NCBI RefSeq assembly: GCF_000425705.1
Contig: NZ_AUDY01000003.1
Location: forward strand, 23,511-87,510
Direction of reading: 5' to 3'
Origin: Halobacillus kuroshimensis DSM 18393
GTDB lineage: Bacteria > Bacillota > Bacilli > Bacillales > Halobacillaceae
Length of the DNA: 64,000 bases
Shown: in pieces, positions 37,404 to 44,992 of the stretch
How positions within the stretch are numbered: the stretch's first letter is position 1
How the letters are laid out: the number at the start of each line of letters is the position of its first letter
Notes under the pieces: generated by a model
Told to the model about the DNA's origin: nothing
What the model saw: the letters and a program-made list of their open reading frames with translations, nothing else
Databases searched by the model: none
Translations under genes and position numbers: made by a program

Positions 37404-38066
37404 ATGTCTAAAAACATCCTAATGGTCGTCACGAACCACGATACGATTACGGAAGAACAGTCCACAGGTCTTTGGCTGTCTGAATTCGGAGAAGCCTATA
37501 ATGAATTCAATAAGCATGGCTACCACATCACAGTCGCCAGTCCAAATGGCGGCGGGATTCCGATCGATCCGAACAGTGTCAGCGACGACGAACCACAGGA
37601 AATCCTGGATACCAAACCTCACTTAGAAAATACGACGCCGCTGGTCGACGTGGAGGCGGACGATTACGATGCCATCTTCCTTCCAGGCGGACACGGAACG
37701 ATGTTTGATTTTCCAGATAACGAAAAACTGCAGAAACTGCTTCGAGGATTTTATGAAGATGGAAAAGTCGTATCTGCGGTCTGCCACGGCCCTGCAGGCT
37801 TTGTCGGCGCGACGTTGTCCAACGACGACCCGCTCGTAAAAGGGAAACGTGTCAGTGCTTTTACAGACGCAGAAGAAGCAGAAACAGGCCTTGATAAGCA
37901 TATGCCGTTCCTATTGGAGAGCCGCCTGAGCGAACTTGGTGCACACGTCCGTAATGGGGCCAACTGGGCAGAGCATGTAGAAGTAGACGGCCGCTTGATT
38001 ACCGGACAGAACCCTCAATCCACAGAAGCCGCAGCCAAAGAAGTCGTAAAACAGTTAAACCAGTAA
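37404..38066 (+). CDS. DJ-1/PfpI family protein (Hsp31/glyoxalase III-like)
   Basis: A 220-residue class I glutamine amidotransferase-like protein. The nucleophile elbow AVCHGPAG holds the catalytic Cys-His, with LPGGHGTMFDFP before it, as in Hsp31-like chaperones/glyoxalases and deglycases. The start at 37404 follows AAAGGAGG. A SigB-type promoter suggests induction by general stress. A palindromic terminator follows. Actual activity (glyoxalase, deglycase or chaperone) cannot be told. Confidence 0.9.
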   Translation: MSKNILMVVTNHDTITEEQSTGLWLSEFGEAYNEFNKHGYHITVASPNGGGIPIDPNSVSDDEPQEILDTKPHLENTTPLVDVEADDYDAIFLPGGHGTMFDFPDNEKLQKLLRGFYEDGKVVSAVCHGPAGFVGATLSNDDPLVKGKRVSAFTDAEEAETGLDKHMPFLLESRLSELGAHVRNGANWAEHVEVDGRLITGQNPQSTEAAAKEVVKQLNQ

Positions 38067-38071
38067 GAAAA

Positions 38072-38099
38072 AGTGGGACCCTGATTCAGGGTCCCACTT
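38072..38099 (+). terminator. Terminator after the DJ-1/PfpI gene
   Basis: AAGTGGGACCCTGA and TCAGGGTCCCACTT form a perfect long stem; the T-rich tail is short (TTC). Confidence 0.7.
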
Positions 38100-38130
38100 C
38101 AGCTGTCCAAAAAGGCTCGTGGAGACAAGG

Positions 38131-38174
38131 AAAAAGCTTGTAGAAAAACACCGAGTTTTTCTACAAGCTTTTTT
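38131..38174 (-). terminator. Terminator after the 75-residue membrane protein gene
   Basis: AAAAAGCTTGTAGAAAAAC pairs with GTTTTTCTACAAGCTTTTT; A/T-runs at both ends make it usable in both directions. Confidence 0.8.
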
Positions 38175-38175
38175 C

Positions 38176-38403
38176 TTATTGGTCCTCCCCCGGTGGATGA
38201 AACAAGTAATGGTACAGCCGGCGGGAGAGAACCCCGAAAGTGATAAGCCAGAACACGAGGAGCGCTGCCGCTCCCACCCCCTTCAGGAATGTCCATCCTG
38301 TAAGAAAGGCGAAAAGGAGTCCCGCTGTCAGCACGGCTGTAGAAAAGATAAACAGCAGGATGGAAAGCAGAACTTTCATACTGTGACTAATCCAGGCAGG
38401 CAT
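38176..38403 (-). CDS. Small two-helix membrane protein
   Basis: A 75-residue protein with two hydrophobic segments (about 10-32 and 38-60), a basic junction SRRLYHYLFH and no recognisable domain. The AGGAGGTG RBS and a matching terminator support a real gene. Function not recognised. Confidence 0.65.
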   Translation of the reverse strand: MPAWISHSMKVLLSILLFIFSTAVLTAGLLFAFLTGWTFLKGVGAAALLVFWLITFGVLSRRLYHYLFHPPGEDQ

Positions 38404-38547
38404 GAACTTTCACCTCCTGCTCTACAGTATGTATATTTTCCGAATCAGCTTGTACGTTTTAGTGGACAACGGATAAAAAGGGCAGATGCCTGTCGCACAT
38501 CCGCAGCTGTGCTACAATTAACGCACGCAGATTGTAAAGGAGAATCC

Positions 38548-38976
38548 ATGTTGGAAAAAAGACTCGACCATATAGGCGTTGCCGTACGCCTTATTGAAGA
38601 AAGCATTACATTTTACACAGAGGTTTTAGGCGGAACCTTGATCGACCGCTATCGAAATGAAGCCGAAGGCGTGGAAAGTGAAATTGCTGTGATGGATGTG
38701 CACGGCAGCCGCACTGAACTGCTGATGCCGACGAATAACACCACCTCGCCGATCGCCCGCTTCATTAAGCAGAAAGGCAAAGGCGTCCACCACGTAGCCT
38801 ACGAAGTGGAGAACCTGGATGATGCCATTGAAGAGGTTCATGCTCAAGGGATACGCACCCTGGAGTGGTCCCGGAGAACAAACAAACATGGAAGACGGCT
38901 CATTTATTTGAATCCCGCCGACACAGACGGCACCATCATTGAATACTGCGACTATCCGGACAAGCAGGAAGGATAA
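38548..38976 (+). CDS. VOC family protein, methylmalonyl-CoA epimerase-like
   Basis: A 142-residue vicinal oxygen chelate protein. Metal-ligand positions are visible: His in LDHIGVAV, Glu in TELLMPT, His in GVHHVAYEV and Glu in IIEYCDY, the pattern of methylmalonyl-CoA epimerase. The ATG at 38548 follows AAAGGAG. No mutase or propionyl-CoA carboxylase gene lies nearby, so glyoxalase-like roles stay possible. Own terminator downstream. Confidence 0.8.
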   Translation: MLEKRLDHIGVAVRLIEESITFYTEVLGGTLIDRYRNEAEGVESEIAVMDVHGSRTELLMPTNNTTSPIARFIKQKGKGVHHVAYEVENLDDAIEEVHAQGIRTLEWSRRTNKHGRRLIYLNPADTDGTIIEYCDYPDKQEG

Positions 38977-39014
38977 AAAAGACAGGGAACCTCATAGTTC
39001 CCTGTCTTTTTTTC
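38975..39014 (+). terminator. Terminator after the VOC gene
   Basis: AAAAAAGACAGGGAAC pairs with GTTCCCTGTCTTTTTTT around CTCATA. Confidence 0.93.
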
Positions 39015-39103
39015 AGCTTGTATAGAAAGTTCGTTTTTGTCCAGTGCCTCCAGAGCTGTCAACAGCGTTTGTTCACAAACATGACCGCTCACACACAACA
39101 CTA

Positions 39104-39242
39104 TACTGTTCTATTGAGTATACGAAACTGTGCTCAACGTTCTCTTTTATCATAGCGCCCAACTATAGCCGGTGTCGGCATGAGAAGCGTTCTGTGATGT
39201 CCATCAACTCGACATACGGACAACTTTAACTGAATAACACGG
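39104..39242. repeat. Repeat copy 1 (short form)
   Basis: Shares with copy 2 a 25-base block at 39131-39155 (one difference from 40607-40631) and a 32-base block at 39211-39242 (two differences from 40802-40833). The blocks are 80 bp apart here and 195 bp apart in copy 2. It abuts the stop codon of the FAD oxidoreductase gene. Confidence 0.8.
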
Positions 39243-39246
39243 TCTT

Positions 39247-40371
39247 TTACTCTTCTTCCAGAGCTTCTGCCACGCTGTATTCTTCTGCATCCAATTCTGT
39301 ATCCCGTCCAAGGGCCATCCGGGCAAGCTCAGCGCCAAGGTAAGGACCCGAGGTAAGACCGGAAGCCCCAAGTCCGTTGGCCGTCAGCACGCCGTTCCAT
39401 CCAGGAATCCGGCCAAACACCGGCAGGGAACCCGGTGTAAACGGCCGGAACCCGACACGGCTTTCCACAAAAGTACTGTCTTGAAGACCAGGAGCCACCT
39501 CAAGGGCCTTATCTAAAATATAGTGAAGGCCTCCGGCTGTCTGACGCTGATCGAATCCGGCATCTGTTTCGTGCGTCGCGCCAACGACCATGCGCCCGCC
39601 ACCGAAAGACAGCATATATTGGTTGTTCGGCGGCATAACCACCGGCCAGTCCGCAGTTTCCGTTCCTTCTACATCCAAATGGACAATCTGTGCCTTCTGA
39701 GGACGGGAAAGGAACTGGATCCCGAGCGGCTGGAACAACGGCTTCGCCCAGGCGCCTGCGGTAACGATCACTTCATCTGCTTCCAGCTTCCGTCCGTCCA
39801 CTTCCACGCCTGTCACTGTATCCCCTTCAAAAGTGAGTGAGGCATCCCCATGCATCATGACGGCTCCACGCTTTTTTGAAGCTCGGATTAAAGCGTCACG
39901 GAGCGCGCGGCCGTTGACACGGGCCGCCCCACTGACATGAACCGCTTCATAGCTTTCCTCTGATAACAAAGGGAAATAAGTGCGTGTTTCTTCCGGGGAA
40001 AGTCGTGTGATTTCACCGATTTCCGGAGCATCCTCCCTCCGTTTTTCCGCTCGTTCAATGGTCTTCTCCAGTTTTTCCGGGTTATTGTGCAGGCTGACCG
40101 CTCCCACTTTTTTATAACCGGTCTCGTGCTCGCCATCCGCTTCCAGCTGCTGGATCAACTCAGGATAATACCTTGCGCCGCCTTTGACGAGACGATACCA
40201 CCGTTGATTCCGGCGCTGTGCGAGCCACGGACAAACAATGCCTGCGGCGGCTTCTGTGGCCTGGCCCTCATCCTTCCGGTCCACGATAGTGACGTCCGCC
40301 CCTTCTTTGACCAGATGGTAAGCGGTCGAGGCTCCTAAAATACCTGCTCCTACGATGATATATCTCTTCAT
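39247..40371 (-). CDS. FAD-dependent oxidoreductase (DAO family, glycine oxidase / D-amino acid dehydrogenase-like)
   Basis: A 374-residue flavoprotein. The N-terminal FAD motif VGAGILGASTAYHL with DRKDEGQAT is followed by a DAO-type substrate domain and the C-terminal GFRPFTPGSLPVFG and LTANGLGASGLTSGP segments. It oxidises an amine substrate such as a D-amino acid or N-methyl amino acid; which one is unknown. ATG 40371 follows AAAAGGAG. The gene lies between two copies of a repeat and has no partner genes. Confidence 0.88.
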   Translation of the reverse strand: MKRYIIVGAGILGASTAYHLVKEGADVTIVDRKDEGQATEAAAGIVCPWLAQRRNQRWYRLVKGGARYYPELIQQLEADGEHETGYKKVGAVSLHNNPEKLEKTIERAEKRREDAPEIGEITRLSPEETRTYFPLLSEESYEAVHVSGAARVNGRALRDALIRASKKRGAVMMHGDASLTFEGDTVTGVEVDGRKLEADEVIVTAGAWAKPLFQPLGIQFLSRPQKAQIVHLDVEGTETADWPVVMPPNNQYMLSFGGGRMVVGATHETDAGFDQRQTAGGLHYILDKALEVAPGLQDSTFVESRVGFRPFTPGSLPVFGRIPGWNGVLTANGLGASGLTSGPYLGAELARMALGRDTELDAEEYSVAEALEEE

Positions 40372-40436
40372 AACGAACTCCTTTTCACGTTCATTTTCTG
40401 CATCTATTGTATAGGACAATGCGCCGGGACTCAAAT

Positions 40437-40496
40437 CTCTCCACAGAAAAAGGCGTCTCCTTGTGAGACACCTTTTTCTGTGGAGAAACCTTTTTT
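40437..40496. terminator. Long hairpin with T-run
   Basis: TCTCCACAGAAAAAGG...GTCTC pairs with GAGAC...CCTTTTTCTGTGGAGA, then CCTTTTTT. The inner stem is A/T flanked so it can stop transcription from both sides. It contains an 18-base core identical to 40850-40867. Confidence 0.75.
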
Positions 40497-40576
40497 CTAG
40501 TGACTCCAAAGGAGTGGTCATCCATACTTGGTCATGGATAGAATTTTTCCCACGCAGGCGGCCGTAACGCAGCCTG

Positions 40577-40833
40577 TACTGTCCTTTTGAAACGGCAAAG
40601 CAGCTATGCTCAATGTTCTCTTTTATCATAGGATAAAGCTGTCTTCCCACAGGTATCGGCACGTGGAGCGTTCGGTGGTGACGCCTGCGGGAACAGCGCG
40701 AGCCGAAGATCCACTTGGTCAAATGGTTTTCTTGACCAAGTTAGCTGAGGCCGTGCCCGCGGCAGGCATCCACCGATAAGCAGAACGCGCCCTCTCAACA
40801 TGACATACGGACAACTCTAACTGGATAACACGG
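40577..40833. repeat. Repeat copy 2 (long form, with palindromic insert)
   Basis: Diverged copy of the repeat at 39104-39242. It is longer because of a G+C-rich palindromic block (40674-40774) between the two conserved blocks. The stretch 40372-40880 holds no gene that I can support. Confidence 0.8.
40674..40774. repeat. 101-bp imperfect palindrome inside repeat copy 2
   Basis: Ends GGTGGTGACGCCTGCGGG and CCCGCGGCAGGCATCCACC are imperfect inverted repeats. The centre has perfect 10-bp arms ACTTGGTCAA (40713-40722) and TTGACCAAGT (40732-40741). It is MITE- or REP-like in form, without coding capacity. Confidence 0.7.
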
Positions 40834-40849
40834 ATTTTTCTACAGCCTG

Positions 40850-40875
40850 AGGCGTCTCCTTGTGAGACGCCTTTT
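40850..40875. repeat. GGCGTCTC hairpin, second copy
   Basis: GGCGTCTC (40851-40858) pairs with GAGACGCC (about 40864-40871), then TTTT on the plus strand. The 18 bases 40850-40867 are identical to 40451-40468. Confidence 0.65.
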
Positions 40876-40880
40876 CCCAG

Positions 40881-41102
40881 TCATTCCGCTGTGTGTGTAC
40901 ATAAGTAGCGATAGCATTGCTCCAAGGTACTTACACAGTCATGGATGCCGATGCTTTCAATCTCAAAGAGTGAAAAAGCATTCAGCGTGACGGTGTAGGA
41001 AGCGATGGTGACGGTTGGACAACCCTCTGTCAATTTCCTTAATTCCAGAAAAATCGGATCGTGCGCCCTGTCAACGAAGTCAAATCCATTCGCCTGCTCC
41101 AT
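40881..41102 (-). CDS. Hypothetical 73-residue protein
   Basis: A small acidic soluble protein with no recognised domain; the C-terminal half has Cys residues (HDCVSTLEQCYRYLC). Support for a real gene is the RBS AAGGAG 7 bases before the ATG. It lies between the repeat region and the carbonic-anhydrase-like gene. Function unknown. Confidence 0.5.
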   Translation of the reverse strand: MEQANGFDFVDRAHDPIFLELRKLTEGCPTVTIASYTVTLNAFSLFEIESIGIHDCVSTLEQCYRYLCTHTAE

Positions 41103-41189
41103 TTCCCCACTCCTTACCGTATCAAATGCATAACCGCCGGCGGGTCACCCGTTATACGGTATACATTCGATGCTGGGGAGGAAAATCCT

Positions 41190-41573
41190 CTATTCTACGA
41201 CGACTTCCACTTCCCATTGATCATTCACATACAGACCGATGACTTCTACACCAAAGTCCCAGGACTTCACAAGGTCGACGGACTGCTTGATCTGTCCTTC
41301 CTTCACTTCACGATCCACTGGGTTTCCGGCACAGTTATGGTGGCCGACAACAGCGACGACATTGGATCCATGATTATCGGTGGAGATGTTGATTTTTGTT
41401 TTCACAGCATCCAGCTGCTCTTCTGATCCTTCCAAAAGGAACTTCGTCGGGCCGGCTTCTGTAATCATATCGATGTAGGCTGTATCGTATTTTTTCTGCA
41501 TCCAGTAAATAACCGGAAGCTGTACTCTTCCATCCATACAGTTGATGGCGGTGGCAAACGTTTTTTCAGACAT
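41190..41573 (-). CDS. Mini beta-carbonic-anhydrase-like protein
   Basis: A 127-residue cytoplasmic protein. It shows the zinc and dyad pattern of beta-carbonic anhydrases, Cys12-x-Asp14-x-Arg16 and His78-x2-Cys81 (GHHNCAG), but is far shorter than the usual 190-220 residues. The N-terminal helix arm and much of the C-terminal region are missing. It could be a minimal carbonic anhydrase or a zinc protein without hydratase activity. GAGGAGG precedes the ATG at 41573. Single gene. Confidence 0.8.
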   Translation of the reverse strand: MSEKTFATAINCMDGRVQLPVIYWMQKKYDTAYIDMITEAGPTKFLLEGSEEQLDAVKTKINISTDNHGSNVVAVVGHHNCAGNPVDREVKEGQIKQSVDLVKSWDFGVEVIGLYVNDQWEVEVVVE

Positions 41574-41617
41574 AAAAATTCCTCCTCATTTTTTCTATGT
41601 TTTCTATCTTATCATAA

Positions 41618-41650
41618 AGAAAAAACAGCAGGGGGCAAACCCCTGCTGCC
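41618..41650 (-). terminator. Terminator after the 570-residue membrane protein gene
   Basis: CAGCAGGGG (41626-41634) pairs with CCCCTGCTG (41640-41648); on the minus strand it is followed by TTTTTTC. Confidence 0.88.
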
Positions 41651-41653
41651 TTC

Positions 41654-43366
41654 TTAATTGCTGATGCCTTCAATCTGCATTGTTTCCACCGTACCGGTTC
41701 CATTTTCCCGGATACGCGCTTCAAGATCCACCTGATCTCCTTCTTTCAGGAAGATCGATAACGGAGCCTTGCTGGTCGTAACGGTATAAATGGTCGTATC
41801 CCCTTCAAGGAGGAACTGCACGGACTGTCTGGATTCAGTGGAGGTTACGAGTACACGTTTGATGACGCCGCTCTTCTCCGTGAGGTCGACTTCCTGACTG
41901 CCTTCCACATTGCTTGGGTCCTGGGCAATCTGGAGACGGTAGGCGTTCAGCGTCTGCTTAGCCGTATCCCCGAAGACAGCAAAATCAGAATCTGCAGCCT
42001 TAATGTAGGCGTACTGCTTAAAGAGCCCGTTCGGATCCAGAACGTTCACAATCCACGTCGGGTGCCCATCCACGTTATAAAGCACCGGCATCGTTCCGGT
42101 CCAGTTTTTCTCCGGGTACTGCTTGTTAACGATCTGCACCGCCCCTTTACTGTCCATGATCCCCTGGTTCTGCTGGCCGTTGTAATACGTCAGTTCACCA
42201 GTACGGGCATCAATCAATGTATAGCCAAGGGCTGAGTCGATATTTTCTTTCGGTGAAGCCATATCCGTAAAGTAGTACATGGCCCCGTTCTCATCAAATA
42301 TCGGGGTCACACTGCTCTCTGTTCCGGATTCATTCGGGATTTTCACATCTTTTTTACCAAAAATGGAGTTCAACCATCCGTTGATGTACTTACCGAAGTA
42401 CTCATTCTCTGTAGCAGCCAGTTCAGAGCTGACCGATCCTTCAACAAATTCCGGCGCTTCTGAAGCCGGATAGGTTTCCACATCGCCGGTCACCGGGTCT
42501 ACAACCGCCACTTTGATTTCCTGCATGTCCGGCCGATTGGAAAAGAACAACGGTTTGTAGATTGTCTGTACGTACCACGGCTTCCCTTCATCATCCACTT
42601 CAATCTGAGCTTCCCCGCTTTGAATGTGGTCCGGGTGGGCACTGTAAACGACACGCTGGACGTTATGGTTGAAGTAACTCGAGTTGGTATACTTCATTTT
42701 GCTTTGGACGAACTCAGGCTGGGCGTTAATGTTCGTCGCTGCGATCGTGAAATATCCTTCCGTCTCATTTCCACGCACATAACGCCAAAAGCTTGAGAAT
42801 TCCACAGGAGCAACATAAACGATATCACCGTCCACCTGCTGGGCCTGAAGTTTTCCAAGGTCATAGAACTGCGTGTTCGGGACGACACTCATTGCTTTCT
42901 GCACTTTGTTACGAGCCGATTCAGGCGCAACAGAAATCGGCGTATTGTCCTCATTCAACGGACGGGCCTCCGCCTCTTCCGATTTGGCGATCGAATCATG
43001 GCTGTCCTGCAGGGCAAAAATGCTGTAGACGAACACACCTACAATTAAAACAGCGGTCACAAGAACAATGACGCCCGATAACGAGCGGTGCATCGTCTGA
43101 TACTGTACAGGCACCTTGCCCCCGCCATAAACAAGCGGCACGAACAGGATGGCGACAATACTGTTCAAGATCAGCATATTCGGGATCGTGATGGTCGGCA
43201 TGAACGCATAGGCAATCGCGAACATGAGGATAAAGCCGAAAATAAATACGCCGGCGGCTGTCCTCATAATCTTCTTTCTTCTCATACGGTTTTTCCAATA
43301 GACGATGAACGTCAGGATGAAAAATAAAATAAAGGATAATAGAGCTGTAATCAGCATTCCTATCAT
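41654..43366 (-). CDS. Orphan membrane protein with a large extracytoplasmic domain
   Basis: A 570-residue protein I do not recognise. Four hydrophobic helices occupy about 1-120 (about 4-24, 37-56, 60-80, 97-118), with a basic RMRRKK loop after the first. The remaining 450 residues are soluble and probably outside, with internal repeats of beta-rich, PepSY-like character (VVDPVTGDVETYP, LIDARTGELTYY). The C-terminal part resembles an OB-like beta domain. AAAGGAG lies 11 bases before ATG. Monocistronic. A chaperone or envelope role is only a guess. Confidence 0.7.
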   Translation of the reverse strand: MIGMLITALLSFILFFILTFIVYWKNRMRRKKIMRTAAGVFIFGFILMFAIAYAFMPTITIPNMLILNSIVAILFVPLVYGGGKVPVQYQTMHRSLSGVIVLVTAVLIVGVFVYSIFALQDSHDSIAKSEEAEARPLNEDNTPISVAPESARNKVQKAMSVVPNTQFYDLGKLQAQQVDGDIVYVAPVEFSSFWRYVRGNETEGYFTIAATNINAQPEFVQSKMKYTNSSYFNHNVQRVVYSAHPDHIQSGEAQIEVDDEGKPWYVQTIYKPLFFSNRPDMQEIKVAVVDPVTGDVETYPASEAPEFVEGSVSSELAATENEYFGKYINGWLNSIFGKKDVKIPNESGTESSVTPIFDENGAMYYFTDMASPKENIDSALGYTLIDARTGELTYYNGQQNQGIMDSKGAVQIVNKQYPEKNWTGTMPVLYNVDGHPTWIVNVLDPNGLFKQYAYIKAADSDFAVFGDTAKQTLNAYRLQIAQDPSNVEGSQEVDLTEKSGVIKRVLVTSTESRQSVQFLLEGDTTIYTVTTSKAPLSIFLKEGDQVDLEARIRENGTGTVETMQIEGISN

Positions 43367-43490
43367 AAAAGTCAGAACTCCTTTCTATGTCTACAGCTTA
43401 TTTACGTATCCGTCCTTCTTTGGTTTCAAAAAGTTTTCCGAAGGACGGACATAGAAAGCTCCCCGGATCTACCAAACGAAGATCAAGAGG

Positions 43491-44438
43491 TCAGACATTT
43501 TGTTTTTGGAGATAATCTGCAAGCCCCATGGCACACACTTCAAAATCGAGCTGAAGCAGTTGGTATACCGGGTGATCATCGGGAACGCCATTTCGGTTGA
43601 GGTAGGCGGACACACGCAGATGAAGCCGCTTTTGTATCCCCTCCGTCCCTTCTCCCTGTTCCAGAGCGTCCTTCGCTTCACTTACGAAAACAGGAATCCA
43701 TTTCTTCACTTGATCAAACGCTTGTTCAGGATGGTCCGATGCCCCGTAATGACCGAAATACAAGCGTTCGGGATGAAGGCTCTCCATCTTTTCCATCGAG
43801 GAAATCATCACGTCCGGATCAAATTGATTGGGAGAGGTTGTAGGAAGGAAGAATGGTTCCATCCGGTCCTCTACCTGATGATAGCGTATCCCTGCGGTAT
43901 CACCGGTGAATACCCCTCTGCTTCGTGAATCGTAGACGGCGAGATGGTGGCTGGCATGACCAGGGCTGTCATAGAACGTCAATGTCCGGTTATCTGACAG
44001 CTTCAAGGTCTCCCCCTCTTCCTTTACAACCAGCCTTTCTTCCGGAACAGGAAGGACAGGGTCGAACAGCTGATCAAACACGTCCCCGTACACCATACGG
44101 GCTCCCTTCACCAGTCTGGAGGGGTCGACAAGGTGGCGTTTCCCTTTCTTATGGACAATCACCTCAGCGTTGGGGCATTCCTTCAAAAGCAGCCCCACCC
44201 CGCCGGCATGGTCCAGATGAATATGAGTCAAAATGATCGACGCCACGTCCTCGGGGCGGATCCCCAGATCTGATAGTCCAGCCAGCACATATGGAATGGA
44301 TGGGCTCGGTCCGGTTTCAATCAACGTCGGAGACTCCTCTTTGAATACATATGTACCTGTACGTCCCTCAAAGCCTAAATCATAACCGTCAATCAGATAC
44401 AGATCCTCCCCTAATGCTGTAGGTGCTTTCTTTTCCAA
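43491..44438 (-). CDS. MBL-fold metallo-hydrolase
   Basis: A 315-residue metallo-beta-lactamase fold hydrolase. The metal motif THIHLDHAGG is followed by metal-site segments SPGHASHH, FTGDTAG and FGHYG, as in glyoxalase II-like hydrolases. The substrate is unknown. Start: TTG at 44438, 8 bases after GGAGAGG; a GTG at 44447 would overlap the RBS. The neighbour on the other strand is the Tyr-rich protein gene. Confidence 0.88.
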   Translation of the reverse strand: MEKKAPTALGEDLYLIDGYDLGFEGRTGTYVFKEESPTLIETGPSPSIPYVLAGLSDLGIRPEDVASIILTHIHLDHAGGVGLLLKECPNAEVIVHKKGKRHLVDPSRLVKGARMVYGDVFDQLFDPVLPVPEERLVVKEEGETLKLSDNRTLTFYDSPGHASHHLAVYDSRSRGVFTGDTAGIRYHQVEDRMEPFFLPTTSPNQFDPDVMISSMEKMESLHPERLYFGHYGASDHPEQAFDQVKKWIPVFVSEAKDALEQGEGTEGIQKRLHLRVSAYLNRNGVPDDHPVYQLLQLDFEVCAMGLADYLQKQNV

Positions 44439-44571
44439 TCGGCTCACCTCTCCCTTAGATTTATCTTCAGTTTACTAGAAGTTCCCATAAAATGATAACG
44501 TTTTCTTATGTAGAGAAAGAGTCACAAAAATGGGCTGGGTGAATATCATGGGTGGTGAGGAGTTGGTTTCA

Positions 44572-44919
44572 ATGACTGAAGAACGTCATCCACAAACCCC
44601 TTCCAAACCGGGGTACAGCGATTGTAAAAAGATGAAGCACTTTCACGTGATGGTCGAGATGGAGGATGGCCGGTCCTTTGATGGGATCCTCGTAGACGTT
44701 TCCGGAGACAGCTTCACTATCCTGATCAGCGAAGACGTCGTGGTCGATGAGCAAGGGCAGGTGATCGATGAACGCCAGTATGGATATGGACGCAGAAGGG
44801 CCCGCCGGTTCCGAAGAGGCATTTATCCGATTGCCGGTCTCGCCACGTTAGCTCTGTTCCCTTACGCTTTCCGTCCGTATCCCTATTACTACCCTTATCC
44901 ATATCCATACTATTACTAA
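44572..44919 (+). CDS. Small protein with Tyr/Pro-rich tail
   Basis: A 115-residue protein. Residues about 20-60 look like a small Sm/SH3-like beta barrel (HFHVMVEMEDGRSFDGILVDV, then FTILISEDVVV). A basic RRRARRFRRG patch and a hydrophobic stretch follow, and the tail is RPYPYYYPYPYPYYY. Tyr-rich tails are common in spore coat proteins of bacilli, which is the most likely setting, but nothing proves it. ATG 44572 follows GAGGAG; an ATG at 44548 has no good RBS. Terminator downstream. Confidence 0.7.
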   Translation: MTEERHPQTPSKPGYSDCKKMKHFHVMVEMEDGRSFDGILVDVSGDSFTILISEDVVVDEQGQVIDERQYGYGRRRARRFRRGIYPIAGLATLALFPYAFRPYPYYYPYPYPYYY

Positions 44920-44959
44920 GGGAATCACGCTTATGTCTTATCTCAAACGAATTTAAAAC

Positions 44960-44988
44960 AGCCGCCACAATTGTGTGGCGGCCTTTTT
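44960..44988. terminator. Terminator between the Tyr-rich protein gene and cydC
   Basis: GCCGCCACA (44961-44969) pairs with TGTGGCGGC (44973-44981), then TTTTTT on the plus strand. Confidence 0.88.
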
Positions 44989-44992
44989 TCAT

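Noticed and set aside
38119..38547. N-terminal extension of the VOC protein in the same frame
   Set aside because: It is antisense to the small membrane protein gene and contains a terminator; the RBS at 38536-38542 fixes the start at 38548.
40372..40722. N-terminal extension of the FAD oxidoreductase
   Set aside because: It crosses the hairpin and repeat region; AAAAGGAG and the FAD motif place the start at 40371.
40610..40801. Minus-strand ORF of 63 codons
   Set aside because: Lies wholly in the palindromic repeat and has no RBS; coding is by chance.
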